A DNA stretch of 64,000 nt, taken from assembly GCA_023014335.1 (NCBI GenBank), contig JAECYW010000029.1, positions 310,001 to 374,000 of the forward strand. Reading direction: 5' to 3'. This stretch comes from Galerina marginata (lineage: Eukaryota; Basidiomycota; Agaricomycetes; Agaricales; Galerinaceae). Positions 44,759-54,045 of the stretch are shown piece by piece. The position numbers were made by a program, and so were the translations under genes. Under the pieces are notes generated by a model. The model was not told the origin of the DNA. It was given only the letters and a program-made list of their open reading frames with translations, and searched no databases. Each line of letters starts with the position of its first letter. The first letter of the stretch is position 1.

Positions 44759-47700
44759 ATGTCATGCAGGCCGGCAAAACGACAGAGACTTAATAGGGTA
44801 CGTCTTGGCCATCCTTATTTACCTCTCAAATTAAACAACCCTTGAATAGAACGTGTTCGTGGACGATTCTGCGGTGACTTGCGGTGACGACACCGACGAG
44901 GAAGACGAAGAGCACAAGAACGATAGCTCCGACGACGAGGGAGAGAGAGAGGGAGAGGAGGAGGACAATGATAGCCCGCAAGATACAAAGGACCGCCACA
45001 CGAGACAAGCGCGATTGCGGGATGCATGGGATAAGGATGAGGGAGCAGGCTATTGGGATGGCCTCTTGCGTCGGGCTAACGCGCGGTCCCAATGCCTATG
45101 GAGAGGGAATGGAGAAGAAGAGGAGGGTTTCCAGTTCAGAGAAGGAGATGGTCTATGGGAAATCGGATGTTGGGTATGCGTCCTGAGTTTTATTTTTAGC
45201 GTACTAACCGTCATTGTAGATTGGACATGAAGATCTCGCTGTGTACGATGTTCTGAAGGCCCCTGCACTGGCCCGTTCGGCTATCGCACACCCGTCGATG
45301 CCAGGGCGCATCTTTGCCGAAGTCAAGTCCATCGAACAAGCTCGGCGACTGGCTAATGGAATCAAATATCTCAACAGCAAAGTGCTTCGTCCTGTGCCCT
45401 TTGATGAACTTTACCGGATAGTTCACATCGAATCGCCCGCGATCGAACACCACAGCTGGGTCAGGGTACGAGGTGCTCAGAAGGCCTGGAAGCACTACAG
45501 GGGCGACGTGGGTCTGATCCAAACCCATGGCCAGAAGAATACGCTGCTACTCGTTCCACGCATTCCTGCCGTGCCCGGTCTTCCGTCAGAGGACCGTCCT
45601 GCCCAAACCTTGGCACAGCAGTCCACTATTGTTGCAAACTTCGGTCCTATGGCCGTTCAGGATGGGGGTGACCACACATTCCTATTCCAAAATAGAAGAT
45701 ACACTAACAAGGGCTTTCTGATGGTGGACTACGATGGCTTTGACACTATTGACCGACGTGATGCCCTACCTAGCATGTCGGAATGGAGTTTCTTCAAAGT
45801 TAGTGGGATCTTGGAACCTCACACTCTCAGTCGAACGGAATCTGCGATACTAGCAAGCCGTCTCAAGGCGCACGACAGGGTCAAAATTGTTGGCGGGTGT
45901 ATGCATGGACTCCTCGGGGTAGTGAAGGAGGTAAGGGAAGACGAATGCGTGGTCCATGTTCCTTCGCAAGATCTGACAGAGAGTGTCGCTCGGCACCATC
46001 TACGCGCGGAATTTCAAATCGGAGACGAAGTAAAGGTACTCTCTGCCCCATATACCGGCTTGATTGCATGGGTCATTGGGGGAAACAACGGGCGTTTTAA
46101 CGTCATGAATCTATCGAAAGAGATAGAGGTACGTTTCTGCACCTCTTTCAGATAGTTGTTAATCTGGCCGCAGGCTGTGGTGGATACTACCGACCTGGAG
46201 TTTCACAGCTCAGATTTTATTTTTCCAACACTGAGGCCTCGGAAAGCGAAAGACAGCATGCTGGGTAAACAAGATCCCAATCACGTATTTGTTGGAAAAC
46301 GAGTTATGGTAGTCGAAGACAGCCAGTACAAGGGTTACAAGGGTCTAATCAAGTCTACGACTCCATGTGGGATGGCTCAGGTTGAATTGGAAGCGCGTCT
46401 ACAGCAGCGCGTCAAGATGAAGATCTCACAGTTGGCCCTTCTGTCGTAAGGACCATGCTCACTCGCGACATGGCAAACACCTGATTTAGACATTACAGAA
46501 ATACCAACGAGTCCGCCTTCAAAATCGCTAAGCCAACAATAATATTACCTTCACCCATCCAGCCACATAAGAAAATTTCTTCATCGCCTCTCAGAAATGG
46601 CCCTCCTCTACCAATCCAGTCAACGGTGCAAAGACCTTCATCGCCTCCCTTTTCTAGAGCCGTGCAATTTCCGCCGCAAAGACCTTCATCCCCTCCCGTG
46701 ACGCCCCTTCCTACGACGACTTGGTCTTCTGGCCTTTCCTCATCCTGGGACCCTTCTTCGCGAACCCCAACTTCTCTCAACGCGCTCTCCTCACCCTTGG
46801 ACCATTCCACTTGGACGCCCATACTAGTGTTTGGAAGTCCAGTCTCAAGACTGGGAAAAGACCGCAACCAGACCGGACTGGACCGGAAAAAGACCGGACC
46901 AGCAGTCCGGTCTTTTGGTTTTTGACATTGAAAGACCGCAAAAAGACCGGTCTTGGGGGACCGGTCTCATCGGTTAAGACCGGTCTTTTGTACCCCAATA
47001 TATACCCTTTAAAACGCGCCCAAGAACGTCTTAATCAGTTGAAAACTGACAAAGTTACGGTAGAAACCGTAAAATTCTTCGAAAAACAGTAGATAGTTTC
47101 TAATTATTTTATTTCTTTGTCAATTCTGCATGGATTTTCACGTTCTTGGGCTTGTTTTAAAGCTAACTAGTATTCAATTAAGTCTACCGAGTGATATATT
47201 TAATATTTTTCATGTAAATACGGCTCACAACCTGTTTTAAATAATTATTACCAAGACCGGTCTTAGGACTGCAAAAGACCGCGGTCTTGGTCTTTTCCGG
47301 TTTTGTGCGGTCTTTTGCAGTCTTAGGACCGATGCAGACCGGTCCCGGTCTCGGTCCAGGCCTCTGGGGGGTCAAAGACCGGACCGGACCGGACTTCCAA
47401 ACACTAGCCCATACAGACTGCTTCGCTCCCCCCCCAAACACCGACGCAGTCTCACAAAGGGCCGTATTGGCTGAAAGACCCTGAATTTGTTCGCATCCGA
47501 GTCCAGCTGAAGAGACACGGAGATAGCGACAATACTCGAGTCTTGACATTTTGCGAAGTCCAAGAGGGTCGTGTTATTGTCCAAGACGGCATGTATACCC
47601 GTACGCTGGAGTTCGACGTCTTGGAACCCATCTTGGCAACGGCAAGTGGACAACTTGTTACGCCTATTGCAGGAGTTGCGAGAGGCCAGGTTCTCGCCAT

Positions 47701-47833
47701 CCGGTCAATTGATGGGGAGGATTGCAAGGTCTATAAGAAGGGTACCAGAGTAACCAAGGCGAACCCAGATCTGACCTGCAGGATTCGAGATCTCGTGCAA
47801 GTTTTGCCGTCCTTGAAACGATCGCTGGCATAG
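44759..47833 (+). pseudogene. Spt5-like NGN/KOW protein gene disrupted by a hAT-type MITE
   Basis: Exons 44759-44797, 44850-45173, 45220-46128, 46174-46445 and 46499 onward, all GT-AG. The protein starts MSCRPAKRQRLNR, has a very acidic stretch, then an NGN-like domain (IGHEDLAVYDVLKAP, MPGRIFAEVKSIEQARRLAN), then KOW-like segments (KAWKHYRGDVGLIQTHGQKN, LKAHDRVKIVGGCMHGLLGV, NHVFVGKRVMVVEDSQYKGY) and a Pro/Ser-rich region. At 46825 a 582-bp element breaks the frame, which ends at a stop near 46923. Leaving out the element and one target repeat, the frame runs to TAG 47831-47833, about 762 residues, with a last KOW-like segment. Spt5 works with Spt4 on RNA polymerase II; this is a divergent paralogue of a kind amplified in Agaricomycetes. 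The present allele would make a truncated protein. Confidence 0.85.
46825..47406. mobile_element. hAT-type MITE, 582 bp, with 8-bp target duplication
   Basis: Termini are TAGTGTTTGGAAGTCCAGTC and, reverse complemented, TAGTGTTTGGAAGTCCGGTC, a typical hAT end. The 8-mer GCCCATAC flanks it at 46817-46824 and 47407-47414. Inside are several copies of the palindrome AAGACCGGTCTT close to both ends, as expected for subterminal transposase-binding sites, and an A+T-rich middle with no coding frame. It lies in the last exon of the Spt5-like gene. The autonomous partner is not in this window. Confidence 0.92.
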
Positions 47834-48120
47834 TACGCCGCACAGCGTCGCATTCCCGTTGATCACTTGAGCACCCTCCACTGGAAGTCTTCGTCAGCAG
47901 TATGGTTCCATCCAGGCAGGCAAGAGAAATTAGGTGGATCAAAACGAGGTTCAAGTCTAAGGAACATGTTGTCTTGTTGTTATAACCTACTTTTATATAA
48001 TGTCCTATACTTTGAACTTCCAAATGACTGTCAGTAGCAGGCATCAACAAAAATGCCAATTTGCAGTAAAGACTTAAGTGTTGACAAAAGTAGTACGTAT
48101 GGTAGGCATCGTCCAGGTAG

Positions 48121-48657
48121 TTACAATGAGCGGTAACGGGATGCAAGGTCTTGCAGGCGTTCACGGTGCTCAACCACTTCACAGTCATAGTGTCGGACTT
48201 CCCCATCGTCCTTTCCGAACTTGCTCCAACATTCGCAATCCGCGTCGACATGGTCATCGTACCAAACCTGGTATTCGGCCAGCTGAACTTCGCCCTCAAC
48301 AGTGGCTTCAACCTCAGCTGCAGCAATCACGGTTCGCCTTTTGATGGCAATGCTGACCTCGTTGACATCGAATTTCTCGTGTTCTGCCACATCTTCAGCA
48401 AGAAGGCCATCTTCGGCAGCGACACAGCATTCACCCAAGGCGAGTTCTTCGGGGGAAATTAAAATCCCATCGAATTCAGCAAGTTGAAGTTCTTGGCCTT
48501 CAAAAGGGTCAGGATCCATCTTTTCGCCGAAGACCATGGGGTGTTGCAGCTTTAGGACTTCGATGCATTCGATTTCGAATACGTTGTAGAAATGCGTTTG
48601 CGACAAGCTCCCAAGGTCAGAATGTCGCTGCTGCAAAACCGAGTTGACCTGATTCAT
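48121..48657 (-). CDS. Acidic hypothetical protein, 178 aa, single exon
   Basis: ATG 48657, stop at 48121. The protein starts MNQVNSVLQQRHSDLGSLSQ and is strongly acidic (about a fifth Asp/Glu), with ELALGECCVAAEDGLLAEDV and a cysteine-containing patch DADCECWSKF. No signal peptide or membrane segment. I do not recognise a family. Length and composition favour real coding, but no other evidence is available. Convergent with the Spt5-like gene. Confidence 0.5.
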   Translation of the reverse strand: MNQVNSVLQQRHSDLGSLSQTHFYNVFEIECIEVLKLQHPMVFGEKMDPDPFEGQELQLAEFDGILISPEELALGECCVAAEDGLLAEDVAEHEKFDVNEVSIAIKRRTVIAAAEVEATVEGEVQLAEYQVWYDDHVDADCECWSKFGKDDGEVRHYDCEVVEHRERLQDLASRYRSL

Positions 48658-49151
48658 AATTGTGGTGACTGTTCAATTGATTAGGAAACGAATAGCTGAA
48701 AAGAAGAGTTCTCGCCATTTCCTCCACGCAACTCAGTACTCAAGAGCTTCGATAGGCCAAGCGATCGCATGGTCATTACCATTGCAGCAATGACTTCGGC
48801 ACTAGTAAAGGAGTTTGGCATGCCTTGATGGTTGAGATGATGTTCGGAGATAATGTCGGGCTTGTTAGAAACGTGGCGTATGAAAGGCATCGCCGCATCG
48901 GATGTTTCCGACACGTACCCACAATAGCTGCGTATCTTCGAACCCGATACGAAGGATTTATTGGCAAGTATTGATCGACAACGTAAAGAGAATGGTACAT
49001 TAAAGACAAAAGATAGAGACCGAAGATCACGCATGCATTATTGAGAGATTCGTGCATGTTGGTAAAGTAATTGGAGCATCAAGTTTTCGACTCGCAAAGC
49101 CAAGGAATATATACAGTAAAGAAAGCACTCAAACAAGGTATAAATCGTCCT
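48658..49151. other. Intergenic, no supported gene
   Basis: Overlapping minus-strand frames at 48681-49057 contain no family pattern and read against each other in different phases. The promoter of the 178-residue protein should lie here. Confidence 0.35.
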
Positions 49152-49997
49152 TCAGTCCAATCCAAACCTGAACGGAACTTCGGCCCTTCCCTCGTTTGAG
49201 GCATTACAAAACCAGCACGCAAATTTACACACGGCGACTTGATTCTCTCCATCGAAGGAGACCAGCGTCATGTTTGCCGCGGGTTTTGGCGATGAAGGGC
49301 TCGGAGGAGGTACAATTGTGGCTTCCTCGTCGATGAATCTCTTGCGTGGCGCCGGTTCCACTTCCTCGACGAGCAATTTCTTGCGTGGCGCCGGTTCCAG
49401 AGCTATGAGGCCATCCTCAGGTAAAGTCTGTTGCAGAGGACTGGGTGATTCCTGGGTTAAGACAGCATCGTGGGGTACAGCTGAGCCTTCAGTGCTGTCG
49501 CCCATCTGGAGATCGTCCCCAGGGCATATAACGGGTACATCTGTCGCAGGACGTAATTCAGTCGTGCTCGATTTTAGGCAATTAACGAAATAATCAACAT
49601 ACCAACTGGATCAAGTAGCAAAAACATGTCGTCGTCAGGGGAGGGTGGAACCGAGCTAGGCAGGTCTTTCGAATGAAATTAAGCATGGGAAGGGTTCATG
49701 GCCGGCAAGACGTACTGTTTAAGACCAAAGAAACCTGATCAAGCGCATATTCAAGCTCTGCTCCGGTTGGGGCTATGATAGTCTGTCAGAGGCGCAGAAA
49801 AAATTGGGAGAGAGAGACATACAGGCAGAATTTCCCAGCATGGGCTCGAGTCTATCTATAAGGTTGCCGAAACTGTAGAATATGTTGGCTAGGGCCCTGG
49901 GTGAGATACTTGACCCCAAGGCGTGGCGGGAAGGCATGGTTAACGGAAAGTCGGAGCAAGGTTTGAGTCCTGCCTGGTTCCTACCATTGCGACTCAT
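49152..49997 (-). CDS. Unrecognised multi-exon protein, about 220 aa
   Basis: Minus-strand exons can be joined from ATG 49997 (MSRNGRNQAGLKPCSDFPLT) through IFYSFGNLIDRLEPMLGNSA, PTGAELEYALDQVSLVLN, then LPSSVPPSPDDDMFLLLDPV and DVPVICPGDDLQMGDSTEGS to a stop at 49152. Each join uses GT-AG signals (for example GTACGT and GTATGT donors). A short internal repeat, EPAPRKKLLVEEV then EPAPRKRFIDEE, matches a repeated 19-mer in the DNA. The region before the C-terminal CKFACWFCNASN is Pro/Ser-rich. Function unknown; looks like a largely disordered protein. Confidence 0.5.
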
Positions 49998-50300
49998 GGG
50001 ACCTGTGGCTGATGTACTGTACAGTTCGGCGGATAGAGTTCAGAAGCAAGAATCCCGGACGGCAACAGCAAGCAGGTGTTTTAGGCGCTTCCTATTCCAA
50101 ATTTGGACACTGCGTCAAACCGATGGAGGGATATCATCCAACTGCGTTTAACATCTATACTTCCCGGTTTTTTGATTGAAGGTGTCTCATAACTTAACCG
50201 TAAAATCAAGAAAACACCATTTATAATTGAAGCCAAGAATGCGAATCAAATGATACAACCAAAACTCTGGAAATTCTCGACTAGGTGTACAACGACTTTC
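49998..50300. other. Intergenic, no feature seen
   Basis: Short gap between two minus-strand genes. It should hold the promoter of the gene ending at 49152 and the terminator of the MYND gene. Confidence 0.4.
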
Positions 50301-51248
50301 TTACGACCAGGTAAATGAGTTGGATAGGGCCTCCCCCAAAGCCATGGCAAAATTTTCCCTCTCGCGAGCATCATAGATTTCTTCATTTCGCGCAATCCTC
50401 AAAAGTTGCTCCTGCTTTGCACAAACGAGTTTGGTAAGGTCTTCGTCCGAAATGCCAATCCAGGAGCTCAGGTTGCTCGGCCAACGAAAGCGGTGAATAA
50501 TAGTTTTGATGGACGTCGTTGGTGCTGATTGGTCGGTGCTATAGGAATAGGCTATACACACCGCCGAAGATTCGGCCGCTAGCTGCGCCCTGACATCTGC
50601 GGCCTGAGCGAAAGGCAGCCGTTCCATTGGAAATACGGCAGCTGATTTAAAAGAGGCTCGATTGTACCTCTGCTTTGGTGGATTGAATGAAGGCTCGAGT
50701 TCGATGAGAAGAAACTGCGATTGAGAGAGGCGAATCCAAGCATCCTTGACCTCCGGTTCTGGAACGGTGACAAAGTGTTTGATACCGAGTCTTGCCATGA
50801 AGCATACGACGAAAAGTTTGTGGAAAACGGCGTCGATGGCAGTGATTACTTTGTCGACTTCGATGTCCAGGTCACGGTTAATGCAACGTGTGCTGTGGTA
50901 GTCCCAGTCGTACTCCTGGCATGGAACACGCTAAAAGACGGGTTAGTTCACAAGATAGGGATCAGGAGACTCGAAGATGTAACCCACACAATATCCTTGG
51001 GAATAACAAGCAGAGCACTTTCTGATCTCACTAAGCTTGAAAAGACGGAAACATCCATCACACGCCACCTCAAGGTTTTCGACACTAGACATAGCAGGTA
51101 CAGCCTCGGTAAGGATAGGAGGCTTTTCATCCAGGATGGCCTCTGTGGTCGTCATGAGGTCTACTAGTTGTATCAGAGGACGCATTACGGAAGGGGGGAA
51201 AGGATCAGAGGTGGCCGAATCTAATCCTCGAGACGAATTTAAGGACAT
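50301..51248 (-). CDS. MYND-type zinc finger protein (copy B)
   Basis: Two exons. Exon one starts MSLNSSRGLDSATSDPF and carries the first half of the finger: ACDGCFRLFKLSEIRKCSAC then SQGYC. After a GT-AG intron exon two completes it with PCQEYDWDYHSTRC, giving the MYND C-x2-C...C-x2-C...C...C...H...C pattern. The finger sits near residues 60-110. The C-terminal 165 residues include VPEPEVKDAWIRLSQSQFLL and HRFRWPSNLSSWIGISDEDL and are shared with the next gene. MYND fingers bind proline-rich peptides in partner proteins. No SET domain is visible. Probably a nuclear or cytosolic adaptor of unknown role; tandem paralogue of 51665-52456. Confidence 0.78.
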
Positions 51249-51664
51249 CCTTTTATGAATAAACTCTTCTCCTCGCGGCTTTTACTCGTCACAAAAGGGT
51301 TAGGACTGTCGGACGTTACGTGTTCGGAAGGCTTAAGCGCTCGTTTTTGCGCTTAAGTTCAAACTACGTGCCCCATTTATACTTAGAAATAGGAATACAG
51401 ATTCTCAGCTTGCTAAGAATATGGGGGGAAATCGCATTTCAGTCTGAGAGTACATGAACTATGGAGTTTTACGATCAAGATATTTGTGAAATAAGGGACA
51501 GTGGGGGGAAAAATGTCCGGCGATTGTTTCTGATGGCCTGCTACGTTCCAAGAATATTTTTTGCAGTCTTGCCCACAACCTCGACGATGTAGTAGATAAT
51601 TCGTAGAAAGAGGGGCTTTTGAGGGTTTCCCATTGGCGAAAGGAGGAACGAGGCTGAACCGACG
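51249..51664. other. Intergenic between the two MYND genes
   Basis: Promoter of copy B and 3' region of copy A. No other feature seen. Confidence 0.4.
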
Positions 51665-52456
51665 TTAGGCTATAGCGGCGGAATCAAGCACACGGGCGGT
51701 GTCGGAGAATGCAGTTTGACGTTGACGAACGCGGCGGGAAAATTCCTCTGACGACATCGGAATGCAGGAACCTGGTGAGTTGGGCCAATTAAATGCGTGG
51801 GTGATCGTGGTGACATATACATTTGGGGAGAGGGGATCTGTAATATAGCTAAACCCAAGACAAATCGCGGGCGCCCGAGCGGCGAGTCGGTTTTTGAGGT
51901 CAGCTACCCGGGGGGCCGGTAGTGAGTTGATAGGACTGAGTTCTGCGGAGAGGAAGGCGGCCCTGTTGTGGCGCCCGCTCGGGGGGTTTGCAACCGCACC
52001 AAGGCGAACGTGGAGAAAAAACTTCTGGGATCGAGCGATCCAGGCTTCTTTAGTTGCCGCAGAGAAGTTCCCGCCGAGGTCGCGGATGCCAATGGAGCTC
52101 ACGCAGTGTGGGGTGAAGAGATCCTGGTAGAGCTGGTCGATGGCGGTGTTGACGTCGTCCGCTTCGCTGTTAAAGTTGGAATGAATACAGTAGCTATAAT
52201 GAACTACCCAGTTGGCAGCCTGGCAGGCCGGTCCCTATAAATTTTGTTAAGTCTCTGAATCGTCGTTTAAAAACCTAAGGCTCACGCAGTATGAGCGAAC
52301 TTTGCACGCTCCGCACTTTTGACCTTCGACTATCAAGACACTGCAGTAGCCGCAGGCAACGGTATAACCAGGGGCGAGCTCATTGAGAGTGATGAGGGAC
52401 GGAAGAGGAGGTAAAGTGGGAGAAGTAACGATCAGGCTCGACAAAGGAACAGACAT
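51665..52456 (-). CDS. MYND-type zinc finger protein (copy A)
   Basis: Starts MSVPLSSLIVTSPTLPPLPS (ATG 52456), stop at 51665. Finger half in exon one: ACGYCSVLIVEGQKCGACKV then RSYC. After a GT-AG intron ending in TATAG, exon two gives PACQAANWVVHYSYCIHSNF. The rest matches copy B in order and spacing: KEAWIARSQKFFLHVRLGAV, RHNRAAFLSAELSPINSLPA and HAFNWPNSPGSCIPMSSEEF. About 240 residues. The clear but low similarity of the two copies indicates an old tandem duplication within a lineage-specific MYND family. Confidence 0.78.
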
Positions 52457-54045
52457 TTTTTTGGTGGGTTGGACGCTGGGGGAGAGACGCTTTTATGTGT
52501 CTTTGAATGCCTAACTTACGAAATTAGAACGTCAGTCCTTGTTCGATTCGAGGCCGCTCCTCGGGATTCTGGCAACAATTGACTAATTTTTAAACTACTT
52601 AGAAGAAGTCTCTCTGAGGCGATGTAATTATTACAACTGCTGCGTCTCTCTGACATATGTAGAATGAACATACTGGCAACCTCTTGCGATAAATTGCGAT
52701 ATCAAACAATACATGAGCTGAGGTGCTACGACAGAATGTCTTTATGCAGGACTTAACTTGAATCTGATCTCGATGTTTTCCCTTCGACTCTGAGAAGTAT
52801 GCCGGATAAAATTAACTTTGAGAAGTAGAATCGCGGATAAGTACTGTCGCCAACAGAACGTCCTGCTGGGATTATATTTGGTGTTAATTTTTATGTGTAG
52901 CTCTCTTTCAAATACATAGCCAGAACTATCAGAATATCAGATACGGGACAGTAACTAGTACACCTCAGAAAGATGAGGAGCACGTCCAAGTCAGGACGGC
53001 CTTAACAGGCAAAGAGGGTGAAGAAATTCCGACCCTTCAGAAAAGGTTAAGATGTCCTACCTAATCCGTACGAGAAAGCGGCATCACCTTATATTTAGTT
53101 CAATCTAATGCATACAAGGAAGCGGCATGACTATATTTAGTTCGTCTGAGGGATCTCTTTTGACATGGGTGCTTGTCCTACCTGTTCCATACGAGAACGC
53201 GGCATCACTTTATATTTAGTTCAATCTAATCGCATACGAGGAAGCGGCATGACTATATTTGGTTCTACCTACGAGAAAGCTATATCTAGTTCGTCTGTGA
53301 TCCCTTTTGACATGGGTGCTTGTGTTTGTTTTTTCCGGAACTCATTGTCTGTTCACCGGTTTTTCCGAACTTGCATTGGCAATTTATATCACAGATTTCA
53401 TGAGGACGTCGACCAATTTCCTAAGATCCTACTGATCTACTGATGCTTTGAGACTACCGGGTTTCAATATCTTGGCATTGTATCCGTGTAGAAGACCTCT
53501 CAGTCGGAAGAAGCAAAGACGGATAAAAAAACAATGTAACCAGGATCGGATTATGGACGGGACTTCACATTTGGCTCGACTCAGATATTATTATCAATAC
53601 AGATATTTTTCTTCAAGTCCCTTCGGTCGATTGTCGATTGTCTTTCCTGCCTGTCGCCCCCTGCCTGTCGCCCCCAACTTGTTTCGCTTGTCTCATCCCC
53701 GGACGGGTCCAGTACAGGTCAGGAATCAGGATAATGCTTTTGAATGAAATTTCGGCTGACCTTTGAAACTATCCCCAGGTATTGGCCGTCTACATTCAAT
53801 TCTCCGGTACGTCTCTTTCATGCCCTCACTGCTTGTCTCGGTCTCTGATAGTTCTCGGAAAGATATATCAGTCCCCCACTTGATCGTGATTAGCGACCGT
53901 CAGTTTTTTTTTTTTTTGAATCGTCTTCAGCCCTAAACGCTGCACTTTTAGTGATCTGCCACAGAGGCCATACCAGGGATACTCTGCCTACGGCGCAGCT
54001 GCACCGGATTGTCGCTCGGGTTGTTACCACTTGACCTAGGTCTCA
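52457..54045. other. Intergenic stretch with a tandem repeat
   Basis: No gene supported. The clear structure is the repeat at 53053-53320. Frames crossing it at 53165-53443 come from the repeat and are not considered real. The last 300 bases should contain the promoter of the gene at 54046, including a T run at about 53906-53917. Confidence 0.45.
53053..53320. repeat. Tandem repeat, period about 121 bp, with internal subrepeats
   Basis: Copy one 53053-53173, copy two 53174-53320. Both start TGTCCTACCT and end TTTTGACATGGGTGCT. Inside each, a smaller motif (ACGAGAA or AGGAAGCGGCAT followed by TATATTTAGTTC) recurs two or three times, so the unit itself is built from shorter repeats. Confidence 0.85.

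Noticed and set aside
53053..53320. Repeat array considered as a CRISPR-like array
   Set aside because: Units are directly adjacent with no unique spacers, and the organism is a fungus.
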